Assembly: GCA_910577115.1 (NCBI GenBank)
Contig: CAJTMC010000007.1
Span: 44,329-108,328, forward strand
Origin: an uncultured Lachnospiraceae bacterium
GTDB lineage: Bacteria > Bacillota > Clostridia > Lachnospirales > Lachnospiraceae
Direction: 5' to 3'
DNA: 64,000 nucleotides
The notes beneath the pieces were generated by a model that was not told the origin of the DNA, did no database searches, and saw nothing but the letters and a program-made list of their open reading frames with translations. Below, in pieces: positions 51,419 through 59,655 of this stretch; positions within the stretch are counted from its first letter, which is position 1; the number at the start of each line of letters is the position of its first letter. The translations under genes were made by a program, and so were the position numbers.

Positions 51419-51976
51419 ATGCAAAAAATCAAACAGTTCTATCTCGATTCTATTAACCAGCTCAAAATTACCCAAAACCTGGTCGTCTGCGGACTTATGG
51501 CAGCGCTTGCCGTCGTTTTAAGCTATGTGGCGAGCATTGATCTTGGCCCCTATATCCGCATCGGCTTTTCCGGTATTCCAAACCGCATCATCGAATTTCT
51601 TTTTGGCCCGATTGTCGGATCGGTTTTCGGCGGCACGCTTGATATTTTAAAATATCTGCTCAAGCCCAGCGGACCGTTTTTCTTTGGATTTACCTTTGAC
51701 GCGATGCTTGCAGGCGTGCTTTACGGTTCAATCCTCTATAAAAAGCCGGTAAAGATATGGCGCATTGCACTCGCCGAGTTTTTGGTGAAGCTCATTGTCA
51801 ACTGCGGCTTTAACACGCTATGGATTTCCATGCTGTACGGAAAAGGCTTTTTCCTTTTGCTGCCCGCGCGCATTCTGAAAAATGCAGCAATGCTTCCGCT
51901 GGATACCGCAATTTTATTTTTTGCACTGACTTTTATGGGGAAAGTATCCACCGCCCTGCATCTGAAAAACAGATAA
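51419..51976 (+). CDS. folT: Folate ECF transporter substrate-binding (S) component
   Basis: A 185-residue membrane protein with about six helices. Typical S-component features are LMAALAVVLSYVASIDLGPYIRIGFSGIPNRIIEFLFGPIVGSVFGGTLDILKYLLKPSGPFFFGFTFDAMLAGVLYG, then a GxxxNTLWIS motif (NCGFNTLWISMLYGK). The THF riboswitch upstream predicts a folate substrate. The energising EcfA/EcfT module is not in this window. GGAGGCG precedes the ATG. Confidence 0.92.
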   Translation: MQKIKQFYLDSINQLKITQNLVVCGLMAALAVVLSYVASIDLGPYIRIGFSGIPNRIIEFLFGPIVGSVFGGTLDILKYLLKPSGPFFFGFTFDAMLAGVLYGSILYKKPVKIWRIALAEFLVKLIVNCGFNTLWISMLYGKGFFLLLPARILKNAAMLPLDTAILFFALTFMGKVSTALHLKNR

Positions 51977-51979
51977 AAT

Positions 51980-52028
51980 TGTGGATAAGCAAAACTACAA
52001 TATCTTGTGTTTACGGCATTTATCCACA
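51980..52028. other. Two inverted DnaA-box sequences
   Basis: TGTGGATAA at 51980-51988 and TTATCCACA at 52020-52028 are perfect DnaA boxes in inverted orientation, 40 bases apart start to start, just after folT. They may bind DnaA or simply form a hairpin. The whole gap 51977-52292 (316 bases) also holds the paired stem-loop element at 52168. Confidence 0.55.
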
Positions 52029-52167
52029 CTTGCTTTAGTACCATAAAGGATTTAGTTACATAAGAACTTGCAAAACGATTTCACTTTTCCCTGAACACAA
52101 ATTTAGGCTTTTATCTCTAAACAAAGTGTGGTAAGATAGTTCTATCGAATGATTTTAGGGAGTATAA

Positions 52168-52222
52168 ATTGAAAGATCAAAGATTTTTCAATCGGCAAAT
52201 TTGTGCTTCTGCACAAATTCGC
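52168..52222. repeat. Paired stem-loop element, copy A
   Basis: Hairpin 1 is ATTGAAA / TTTCAAT. Hairpin 2 is a 12-bp stem, GCAAATTTGTGC with GCACAAATTCGC, one A-C mismatch, four-base loop. Copy B at 54238 has the same arrangement and shares the block CGGCAAATTTGTGCT. It lies in the leader region of the gene at 52293. Confidence 0.7.
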
Positions 52223-52292
52223 AAGTACCGGCAAGAATAAGGGCTAATGATGAAGGAAAATGACAGCATAATTTTTCTACCGGAGGGATACA

Positions 52293-53168
52293 ATGGAGTA
52301 CAATTACAACCGAATATTGGAAGATATCAGGCAGCTTGTAAACAAATCCGTTTTTATTTGGCTTGGCATTATGGCAGGCATGTCGTTCCTCATCAGCATT
52401 TTATGCGTTGTGGACGTACTTCCGACAGAAGTTCTTTGGTCGCTTTTCGGGATTATTCCTTCTGTCATTATTATGCTTCTTGTGGTTGCCTACTACCACA
52501 AAAAGGCAGGTGCCTTAGCCAAAAAGCAGCAGATAGCAATGATGGCGTTTCATGCAAAAAAAGCAATTGACAATCTGCAGCAGGAATTTCCTGATACGTT
52601 TTTAAGCGATTGTCAGATTCGAATGCGTTATCTTGCCAAAAACGGCATTGACGTGGACAATGCTTTAAAGCGTCTCGGCGGAAATGTCGATGCCTATAAT
52701 CAGCTTGTGCTTTCCTTTTTAGGAGAAAGCGATAAGCTGGAAGACGCGCTTTTTGATTTGATGCAGCCTGACACGCTTTTTCAATACGGCAGCAAGGCAC
52801 ATGCTTTAAGAGTAAAGGCAAATGAGCTTGGTATTACGAATCTCACCGACACTGCCTTTTTCCATGAGATAGAAGCTTATGCAGGCAGCCTTGAGATTGT
52901 CCGCAGCAATTGGAAAAAGCTTTCCTTTGAGCTCGACGAAGCATACGGCGTCTTTTTTGAGTATATCAACTCACTGGGCTTGAGCAGGCCAATGACCTTC
53001 CAGCGTTGGGGAGAGCAGCTTCAGGAAGCGTTTAATGCGTTGGAAACCTACGATACCATGAAAGCGAAAAGGATCCTGAGCGATCTGATGAAATATCAGA
53101 TTGATGCAGATATCACAAAGACCTTGCAAAGCATTATTACGAACATTGACGAAATCATGGCAAACTGA
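52293..53168 (+). CDS. Membrane protein with Hpt-like phosphotransfer domain
   Basis: A 291-residue protein. Two N-terminal helices (about 20-40 and 48-68) anchor it. Residues 117-185 resemble a histidine phosphotransfer (Hpt) domain: GIDVDNALKRLGGNVDAYNQLVLSFL, then SKAHALRVKANELGI, whose His170 corresponds to the phospho-accepting His of AHTLKG-type motifs. A helical C-terminal part follows (EAFNALETYDTMKAKRIL). No histidine kinase or response regulator is adjacent. ACCGGAGGG precedes the ATG. Hpt role is inferred from the motif only. Confidence 0.7.
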   Translation: MEYNYNRILEDIRQLVNKSVFIWLGIMAGMSFLISILCVVDVLPTEVLWSLFGIIPSVIIMLLVVAYYHKKAGALAKKQQIAMMAFHAKKAIDNLQQEFPDTFLSDCQIRMRYLAKNGIDVDNALKRLGGNVDAYNQLVLSFLGESDKLEDALFDLMQPDTLFQYGSKAHALRVKANELGITNLTDTAFFHEIEAYAGSLEIVRSNWKKLSFELDEAYGVFFEYINSLGLSRPMTFQRWGEQLQEAFNALETYDTMKAKRILSDLMKYQIDADITKTLQSIITNIDEIMAN

Positions 53169-53232
53169 ATATCGGAATAAAGTAGAGCAATCGGGCAGGG
53201 GCGGCATAGTTCTTCTGTATGGGACTGTGCAT

Positions 53233-53261
53233 AAAAAGGAGACAGACACCGTCTCCTTTTT
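53233..53261 (+). terminator. Terminator after the Hpt-like gene
   Basis: AAAAAGGAGAC pairs with GTCTCCTTTTT, followed by T residues. Confidence 0.8.
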
Positions 53262-53380
53262 TTATGGAAATTTTTATTTTCCTATCGTTTTCTCCCAATA
53301 TGGGGTATAATAGACGTATATGCAGATATTGCGGTAAAATCGCAAATTTACAGGTTGAGAAAGGAGCATGATTATTAGAT

Positions 53381-54139
53381 ATGAAAGGAAGAATACATTC
53401 ACTGGAATCTTTTGGAACTGTTGACGGCCCGGGAGTGCGTTATGTCGTTTTTGTGCAGGGCTGTCCGATGCGCTGTGCGTACTGCCACAACCCGGACACT
53501 TGGGAGATGAACGGCGGCACGCTGATGGAGCCGGAAGAAATTCTCGAAAACTATGAGCGCAACAAGCCTTTTTATCGGGAGGGAGGAATTACGGTTACAG
53601 GCGGCGAACCGCTGATGCAGATCGACTTTTTGCTTGATCTTTTCACAAAAGCTCGTGCACGCGGCATTCATACCTGCCTTGATACTTCGGGTATTGCTTA
53701 CAAACCGAACAACAATCCCGAATGGCTTGCAAAGCTCGATAAGCTCTGCGAAGTAACCAATCTTGTAATGCTTGATATCAAGCATATTGATCCCGAAAAG
53801 CATAAGGATTTGGTAAAGCAGCCAAACGACGGCATTCTCGCGTTTGCCGAGTATCTTGACAAAATGGGTGTGGAAATCTGGATTCGCCATGTGGTTGTTC
53901 CCGGCATTACCGACAATCCCGATGATTTGCACAGACTCGGCGTTTTTATCGGCGGTCTGAAAAATCTCAAGGCGCTCGATGTGCTCCCTTATCACACAAT
54001 GGGCAAGAAAAAGTATAAGGAGCTTGGCATAGAATACCGTCTTGAAGATCTTCCCGATATGGACAAGGGCAAGGTTCCCGAGCTGAAGCAGTATATTCTT
54101 AACGGAATTAAAGAGCGGCGCGGTATGCCTGTATCATAA
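53381..54139 (+). CDS. pflA: Pyruvate formate-lyase activating enzyme
   Basis: Radical SAM enzyme that makes the glycyl radical on pyruvate formate-lyase, an anaerobic route to acetyl-CoA. It is 252 residues. The iron-sulfur motif reads GCPMRCAYCHNPDTW (CxxxCxxC), preceded by GTVDGPGVRYVVFVQ, then GGITVTGGEPLMQIDFL and LDTSGI. The pflB gene it activates is not in this window. The ATG at 53381 follows AAAGGAG by about 14 bases. Confidence 0.95.
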   Translation: MKGRIHSLESFGTVDGPGVRYVVFVQGCPMRCAYCHNPDTWEMNGGTLMEPEEILENYERNKPFYREGGITVTGGEPLMQIDFLLDLFTKARARGIHTCLDTSGIAYKPNNNPEWLAKLDKLCEVTNLVMLDIKHIDPEKHKDLVKQPNDGILAFAEYLDKMGVEIWIRHVVVPGITDNPDDLHRLGVFIGGLKNLKALDVLPYHTMGKKKYKELGIEYRLEDLPDMDKGKVPELKQYILNGIKERRGMPVS

Positions 54140-54199
54140 AAGGCAAATTTTTTATTTTTTTCCTTGTATTTAGCGGTGTTTTATATTACAATATCTGTG

Positions 54200-54217
54200 T
54201 TGACAAGTATTTGTCAA
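54200..54217. promoter_or_regulatory. Inverted repeat upstream of the ferredoxin gene
   Basis: TTGACAA-GTAT-TTGTCAA. The left arm contains a -35-like TTGACA and no consensus -10 is obvious. The layout (7-bp arms, 4-base gap) resembles redox repressor sites, but the half-site differs from the Rex consensus. Confidence 0.4.
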
Positions 54218-54237
54218 TGTGATTTTCATGTGTGATT

Positions 54238-54302
54238 CGTTTGAAAAAACCATATATAACGGTTTTTTCAAACGGCAAATTTGTGCTAACGCCCAAATTT
54301 GC
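54238..54302. repeat. Paired stem-loop element, copy B
   Basis: Hairpin 1 is a 14-bp perfect stem, CGTTTGAAAAAACC / GGTTTTTTCAAACG. Hairpin 2 is GCAAATTTGTGC with GCCCAAATTTGC (12 bp, one T-C mismatch). It shares CGGCAAATTTGTGCT with copy A. A further GGCTGTATACAGCC palindrome follows. Confidence 0.7.
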
Positions 54303-54353
54303 GGGCTGTATACAGCCTATAGGTGTTTAATATAATATAAGGAGGAATTTGTT

Positions 54354-54524
54354 ATGGCATACGTAATTTCAGATGCATGTGTTTGCTGTGGAGCATGTGA
54401 GGCTCAGTGTCCCGTAGGCGCGATCAGCATGGGGGACGGCAAGTTTGAAATCGACGCAGATAAGTGCATCGATTGCGGTTCTTGTGCAGGCGCTTGCCCC
54501 ACAGGATCTATCTCTCAGGCATAA
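54354..54524 (+). CDS. 2[4Fe-4S] ferredoxin
   Basis: A 56-residue protein too short for most gene finders. ATG at 54354, ribosome site AAGGAGG, stop at 54524. It has two CxxCxxCxxxCP cluster motifs (CVCCGACEAQCP and CIDCGSCAGACP), each with GAIS/GSIS-type followers. It is a clostridial-type low-potential electron carrier, useful for pyruvate and hydrogen metabolism. A terminator follows. It may be linked with anaerobic pyruvate metabolism next to pflA. Confidence 0.95.
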   Translation: MAYVISDACVCCGACEAQCPVGAISMGDGKFEIDADKCIDCGSCAGACPTGSISQA

Positions 54525-54542
54525 TCAGATACAAAAACATAG

Positions 54543-54582
54543 AAAAGACCACACTCTTTGGCAACAAAAGTGTGGTCTTTTT
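54543..54582. terminator. Bidirectional terminator, ferredoxin and MerR genes
   Basis: AAAAGACCACACT and AGTGTGGTCTTTT pair perfectly, with T runs in both directions. Confidence 0.88.
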
Positions 54583-54621
54583 ATGTAGCTTATTTTCTTT
54601 ATTTTTCTTATTGAAATTTTG

Positions 54622-55422
54622 TTATTGAAATTTTGCCTCCGGCGTCTTCTTAAATAAGCGAAATTCTTTTTTCGGCTTTGGCTCCTTGTCCTTATTCGCA
54701 AGCGGAAAGCTGATTGTTTTTGACTCCTTGGGAATTTTTCCCTTCCCCCTGTATTGTCTTAAAAGCTCATCAATGCGTTTATAATACTCTTCGCTGCGTC
54801 TGTCCTCCTCTGACATTCTGTTGCTCTCACGCTCATCGTCGCGCTCTTCCATAAGCCGGAACTGATAATCAAGCTCCTTGCAGACGTCACCCTTGACGCT
54901 CTCTGAAATGCGCTCCACAATCTTGCGAATCATTTCCTCATTATTTGCCGCCACAGCCTCCTTCACCAGCTTTTGGAACAAATACTGCAGTCTTTCCGTC
55001 TGTTCCTCCTGTGTGACGGTCTTCACCTCGGAAACCTCATTCTTTGGCTTCATAATCGACTTGATTGACTTAATTTCAATCATATTTTTCTTAGCGTGCG
55101 AATCGTCATGGTTTCCGTCATACTGCTTCTCGTCATGCTCCTCTGTCTCCGATTCCGCAGCAGACCTTGTAATCTTGGTAAGCTGCTTCTGTGCGAACGG
55201 GTTATCTGACAAAACGGTCTTCACCGCCTTTAACTGCAGCCCCTTATCCTTTAAGCTCTTAATCTTTAGAAACCGGTCAATGTCCTCCTGTGTGTACACC
55301 CGATGTCCCTGCGGGTTTCTTTTAATAGGAAGCTCAAGCTCCTCCTCCCAGTATCTCAGTACATGCGCCTCCACATGAACCTCTTTTGCAGCCTCGTTGA
55401 TTAAGTATGTTTCTTTTACCAT
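54622..55422 (-). CDS. MerR-family transcriptional regulator
   Basis: A 266-residue DNA-binding protein. The N-terminal winged helix (about 1-70) reads YLINEAAKEVHVEAHVLRYWEEELELPIKRNPQGHRVYTQEDIDRFLKIKSLKDKGLQLKAVK. The middle is a Glu/Lys-rich, coiled-coil-like region (EDDDS-like, SEVKTVTQEEQTERLQYLFQKLVKEAV). The C-terminus ends in basic KKEFRLFKKTPEAKFQ. The ligand is unknown. ATG 55422 follows AAAGGAG; the longer frame to 55650 includes the dnaB terminator hairpin and is rejected. A role in replication or division near dnaB is possible but unproven. Confidence 0.82.
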   Translation of the reverse strand: MVKETYLINEAAKEVHVEAHVLRYWEEELELPIKRNPQGHRVYTQEDIDRFLKIKSLKDKGLQLKAVKTVLSDNPFAQKQLTKITRSAAESETEEHDEKQYDGNHDDSHAKKNMIEIKSIKSIMKPKNEVSEVKTVTQEEQTERLQYLFQKLVKEAVAANNEEMIRKIVERISESVKGDVCKELDYQFRLMEERDDERESNRMSEEDRRSEEYYKRIDELLRQYRGKGKIPKESKTISFPLANKDKEPKPKKEFRLFKKTPEAKFQ

Positions 55423-55446
55423 TCTTACTCTCCTTTCTGAAATGTA

Positions 55447-55479
55447 AAAGAGGGCATGTCCCATGTTCATGTCCTCTTT
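55447..55479 (-). terminator. Terminator after dnaB, before merR-like gene
   Basis: AAAGAGGACATG pairs with CATGCCCTCTTT (one wobble) on the minus strand, then TTTTACATTT. A smaller hairpin (about 55512-55534, AAAAACGC / GCGTTTTT) lies between it and dnaB. Confidence 0.65.
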
Positions 55480-55546
55480 CGTAATCTGATAAACTCCTAT
55501 GCTTATTGGCCAAAAACGCTGTCTTTGCGTTTTTTTTAACATTTTT

Positions 55547-56884
55547 TTACTTTGCAAGATTTGCAAACTGTGTATAGTCCGGCAGCCATGCCAGATTAAT
55601 GGTACCGATTGCACCGTTTCTCTGCTTGGCAATGATAATCTCCGCCACATTTTTCAACTCAGTATCCTTGTTGTAATAATCGTCACGATAAATAAACATC
55701 ACCACATCGGCATCCTGCTCAATCGCTCCTGACTCTCGCAGATCCGAAAGCATCGGTCTGTGGTCAGGGCGCTGCTCTACGGCTCTCGAAAGCTGTGACA
55801 GCGCGATAACCGGCACATGTAGCTCACGCGCCAGCGCCTTTAACGATCTGGAAATATCCGAAATCTCCTGCTGTCTCGACTCGTTCTTTCCCGAGCCCGT
55901 CATAAGCTGCAGGTAGTCGATAATAATCATTTCCAAATTGTACTCCAGCTTAAATTTACGGCACTTTGAGCGCAGCTCTCCGAAGCTGATTCCCGGCGTG
56001 TCGTCAATGAGAAGCTTCGACTTGCCGATAACGTCCGCACCCTCGATCAAGCGCTCCCACTCGTCATCTTTCATGTTTCCCGTACGGATTGCCTGCGAGT
56101 TTACTTTTGACTCTAAGGAAAGCAGACGGTTTACAAGCTGCTCCTTCGACATTTCCAGCGAAAAAATCGCAACCGCCTTATCCTCATGGAATGCCACATG
56201 CTGCGCAATATTTAAGACAAACGCCGTTTTTCCCATAGAAGGACGCGCCGCCACAAGGATTAAATCCGACGGCTGCATTCCGGCTGTCTTGTAGTCCAAA
56301 TCAAGAAAGCCCGTAGCAATTCCCGTAACCGCTCCATGATGCTTGGATGCCTCCTCAATCATGTTCATCGCGTTCATAACAACCTGACGGATTGGAACGA
56401 AATCAACGTTATTGCGGTTCTGCACAATGTCAAATATATTCTTCTCGGAGGTTTCAAGGATTGCTTCCAGCGTATCATTTTGTGCATAACAGCTGTTTGC
56501 AATCTCCTCGTTCACCCGAATCAACCTGCGCAGTACGGATTTCTCCGCCACAATCTTTGCGTAATATTTCACGTTTGCCGACGTCGGCACTGCTGCCATG
56601 ACATCTCTTATGTACTCCAAACTGTATATCTCAGGCGGCACGCTTTTTTCCTTGAGCCTTTGCTGCAGCGTCACCAGATCAACCGGTTTGCCCTCGTCGT
56701 TGAGCTCAACCATTGCGTCAAAAAGAATACCGTACTGTTTTCCATAAAAGTCCGCGCCGCTAATCTGTTCACTCGCTATGGTGATAGCCTCCTTGTCCAT
56801 AAGCATGGAACCGATGACCGACTGCTCCGCCTCAATGCTGTGAGGGAGGACTCTCTTTAAAACCGCCTCGTCCATTTCAGGCAT
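55547..56884 (-). CDS. dnaB: Replicative DNA helicase
   Basis: Hexameric 5'-3' helicase that opens the replication fork. It is 445 residues. The N-terminal domain starts PHSIEAEQSVIGSMLMDKEAI; the RecA-like domain has Walker A ARPSMGKTAF, Walker B MIIIDYLQLM, and FSLEMSKEQLVNRLLS. There is no intein. GGGGGATAAAG precedes the ATG. It follows rplI by 30 bases, the common Firmicute order gdpP-rplI-dnaB. Confidence 0.97.
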   Translation of the reverse strand: MPEMDEAVLKRVLPHSIEAEQSVIGSMLMDKEAITIASEQISGADFYGKQYGILFDAMVELNDEGKPVDLVTLQQRLKEKSVPPEIYSLEYIRDVMAAVPTSANVKYYAKIVAEKSVLRRLIRVNEEIANSCYAQNDTLEAILETSEKNIFDIVQNRNNVDFVPIRQVVMNAMNMIEEASKHHGAVTGIATGFLDLDYKTAGMQPSDLILVAARPSMGKTAFVLNIAQHVAFHEDKAVAIFSLEMSKEQLVNRLLSLESKVNSQAIRTGNMKDDEWERLIEGADVIGKSKLLIDDTPGISFGELRSKCRKFKLEYNLEMIIIDYLQLMTGSGKNESRQQEISDISRSLKALARELHVPVIALSQLSRAVEQRPDHRPMLSDLRESGAIEQDADVVMFIYRDDYYNKDTELKNVAEIIIAKQRNGAIGTINLAWLPDYTQFANLAK

Positions 56885-56914
56885 CTTTATCCCCCAATTC
56901 CTTCAAGTCCGTTC

Positions 56915-57361
56915 TCAGACTGCCGTTACATGTACTTTCAGCTTTGCCGACACCTTCGGGTGAAGCTTCACCGTTACCTCGTACGTGCCCTCTGTCTTAA
57001 TCGCATCGGAAAGCTGTATCTTCTTTTTGTCAATCTCCTTACCGTACTGGTCTGCGACTCCTTTTGCAATTTCCTTGGAAGAGACGGAGCCGAAAGTTTT
57101 GCCGCCCTCGCCGCCCTTGATTTCAATCTTTATCGTCATCTTCTCCAGTTCCTCTGCCAGTGCCTTTGCCGCCTCAAGCTGCTCTTTTGCAAGTTTTTCC
57201 TTATTTTGATTTTGGAGTTTCAGATTGTTCATGTTTTCGCCTGTCGCCTCCACTCCAAGTTTTTTCGGAAGAATGCAGTTTCTTGCATAGCCGTCTTTGA
57301 CCTCAACCAGCTCTCCCTTTTTTCCTACGGATTTTACGTCCTCTAATAATATTATCTTCAT
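56915..57361 (-). CDS. rplI: 50S ribosomal protein L9
   Basis: 148 residues. The N-terminal globular domain starts MKIILLEDVKSVGKKGELVEVKDGYARNCILP and is followed by a long charged helix and the C-terminal domain FGSVSSKEIAKGV. It binds 23S rRNA. It lies between gdpP and dnaB on the same strand, as in many Firmicutes. Confidence 0.97.
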   Translation of the reverse strand: MKIILLEDVKSVGKKGELVEVKDGYARNCILPKKLGVEATGENMNNLKLQNQNKEKLAKEQLEAAKALAEELEKMTIKIEIKGGEGGKTFGSVSSKEIAKGVADQYGKEIDKKKIQLSDAIKTEGTYEVTVKLHPKVSAKLKVHVTAV

Positions 57362-57408
57362 TGTATTGATATCCTTTCTGTAATAAAACGCATGTAAGCC
57401 TTCTTTGG

Positions 57409-59454
57409 CTAAATCGCGCCCTCCTCAAGCATTTTGCTTACGGTTTCCTTGATAATCGCAATCGCTCTCTCCGGCGTCACATCCTCAAGCTGTGCGCCTG
57501 CAATGTTCATATGGCCGCCGCCGCCAAGACGTTCCATAATAATTTGTACGTTCACCTCGTCAATAGACCTTGCGGAAATGTATATTTTTCCGTTGTACTC
57601 TGTGGCTACAAAACTCGCCTTGATGCCGTTGATGCCCAAAAGCTCATTTGCCGCCTGTGCGCCGATTTCTGTCGGGCTTTCCAGTCCTTCTGTGGGGCAG
57701 ATTCCCATTGCATAGGCATTTCTGTATATTTCGGCATTTCTGACGGTCTCGGCTTTTGCCTTATACTCCGAAGCGCCATCGCGGAACATCTTGCGGACTC
57801 TTGTGACATCTGCACCGCATCTTCTCAAAAATGCCGCCGCCTCAAATGTTCGAACACCTGTTTTCGCCGTAAAGTTATTGGTATCGACCATAACGCCCGA
57901 GTAAATACAGTCAGCTTCGTTGCTTTTCACCTTCACGCTTCCGCCTGCAATATATTGAAGCACTTCCGCTACCATTTCACAGGTACTTGAAGCATACGGC
58001 TCCACGTATGACAAAGTGGCGTTTTCAATGATCTCAGAGCTCTGCCGGTGATGATCAAGCACCACTACGGTACGGCAGGTTTTAATCAACTCGGGGCATT
58101 CCGTAATGCTCGGCTTATTGACGTCTACCACCACAAGCACAGTACTGCTGTCCGCAAGCTCCAATGCATCAGAGCTGTTTATAATAAAGTCTTCCTCATA
58201 TGAATTTTTATCCTTCACAAGCTCCACAAGGGGCTTTACTGATGAAGTAATGTCATTGATAACAATGTAGCACTTTTTGTTCAGCGCACGCGCCACACAG
58301 CTGATGCCCACTGCCGCTCCAAACGCATCTGCGTCGGAAAGCCGGTGTCCCATGACAAGCACCTTGTCCTTGCTGTTGATAATTTCCTGAAGGGCATTTG
58401 CCTTCACTCGCGCCTTTACACGCGTACTCTTCTCGATCTGCTGACTCTTCCCTCCATAGTAGATAATTGAGTCTGGCGTCTTTACCACTGCCTGATCGCC
58501 GCCCCGTCCGAGCGCCAAATCAATTGCAGTACGGGCAAATTCACATTTCTGTGCATACGTCGGGGCGTCAAGCCCTACGCCAATACTGACCGTAACTGCC
58601 ATCTCATTTCCGATGTTAACGGTCTTGACGTCCTCAAGAATGTCAAAACGCGATTCTTTTAATGCAAGCACCGCCGACTTTCTCATAATGACAAAATATT
58701 TGTCCTTTTCCGTTTTCCGCACAATGCAGTCAAGCGCAAACAAATATTTGTTAATCCTTCTGTCAATGAGCGCCATTAGGAGCGAGCGACGCACATCTTC
58801 CACACTCTCAAGAGCCTCGTCATAATTGTCAATATAAATCATTCCGACTGCAAGGCTCTGATCGTCAAGCTCTCTGAGCGCCCTTTTCAAATCCGTCTCA
58901 TCATAGAGGTAGCCCGCGATAAGGCATGTCTGATTTTCGCCGGTTTCAAGAATCTGACTGTTGTCCAGCACCTCCTGAATGGAAATCCGTTTCAGCTTTA
59001 GATTATATTCACGCTCTTCAAACGCAATATCCATCTCAAGCCCCTCCTCGAACGCCAGTTTCTCTTTTGTTACTGTCGGAAATACCACAGAAATCGGTCT
59101 TCGCCAGCTTTTGTCCTTATGTATGATTCGCTCAAATGCCTCATTTGTCCAAATAACCCTGCCTGTCTCGTCCATCAGCACATAAGCAAGGTCAAGCTCT
59201 TTTAACAGCCTGCTCTGCACTTGTCCATACTGCGTTGCAAAATCAATAAATTCATTCACAATGACAGGCTTGCTGCGGCACAGCAGCGTGCTCATCGCAA
59301 TCAGATATACCACCAAAAAGCCGGATACACAAATTCCCGCCGTAATATTTAAAAAATAGATTCCTGCATTCACTGCCGCCAGAAAGATTCCCAACAACAG
59401 GGCGGTCTGAAGATATGCTTTCAGATGCCCTTTCAGTTTAATTTTTCTATTCAT
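57409..59454 (-). CDS. gdpP: Cyclic di-AMP phosphodiesterase GdpP (YybT)
   Basis: Degrades c-di-AMP to pApA, controlling potassium and turgor. The 681-residue protein has two N-terminal helices, a PAS-like domain (YVLMDETGRVIWTNEAFE), a degenerate GGDEF domain (lacking a proper GG(D/E)EF), and a DHH/DHHA1 phosphodiesterase module: GHRLSDADAFGAAVG, VVVLDHHRQS, ASSTCEMVAEVL, GGGGHMNIAG. GGGAGG lies 8 bases before the ATG. It is the first gene of the gdpP-rplI-dnaB transcript. Confidence 0.96.
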   Translation of the reverse strand: MNRKIKLKGHLKAYLQTALLLGIFLAAVNAGIYFLNITAGICVSGFLVVYLIAMSTLLCRSKPVIVNEFIDFATQYGQVQSRLLKELDLAYVLMDETGRVIWTNEAFERIIHKDKSWRRPISVVFPTVTKEKLAFEEGLEMDIAFEEREYNLKLKRISIQEVLDNSQILETGENQTCLIAGYLYDETDLKRALRELDDQSLAVGMIYIDNYDEALESVEDVRRSLLMALIDRRINKYLFALDCIVRKTEKDKYFVIMRKSAVLALKESRFDILEDVKTVNIGNEMAVTVSIGVGLDAPTYAQKCEFARTAIDLALGRGGDQAVVKTPDSIIYYGGKSQQIEKSTRVKARVKANALQEIINSKDKVLVMGHRLSDADAFGAAVGISCVARALNKKCYIVINDITSSVKPLVELVKDKNSYEEDFIINSSDALELADSSTVLVVVDVNKPSITECPELIKTCRTVVVLDHHRQSSEIIENATLSYVEPYASSTCEMVAEVLQYIAGGSVKVKSNEADCIYSGVMVDTNNFTAKTGVRTFEAAAFLRRCGADVTRVRKMFRDGASEYKAKAETVRNAEIYRNAYAMGICPTEGLESPTEIGAQAANELLGINGIKASFVATEYNGKIYISARSIDEVNVQIIMERLGGGGHMNIAGAQLEDVTPERAIAIIKETVSKMLEEGAI

Positions 59455-59615
59455 GTATCATACCTCCCGCAAACAACTATCGGGACTTTTCCTAATTTGT
59501 ATTCAATTGTATCTGCTGATACTATTTTAGTATAACATCAATTCAACCAAAGTTCCATAGCATATTTTGTCTTAATATACACTTGTTTGCGGAAAATCGT
59601 AGCTTCGGCACCGCA

Positions 59616-59655
59616 ATAAGCCAAATATCAACGCCTGGCCGGATATTTGGCTTAT
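59616..59655 (-). terminator. Hairpin just after pepT
   Basis: ATAAGCCAAATATC / GATATTTGGCTTAT is a 14-bp perfect stem beginning next to the pepT stop. It lacks a clear U run, so its terminator function is uncertain. Confidence 0.5.

Noticed and set aside
55423..55650. N-terminal extension of the MerR-like gene
   Set aside because: It passes through the dnaB terminator hairpin and starts antisense-like; the HTH begins at the ATG 55422 with a good ribosome site.
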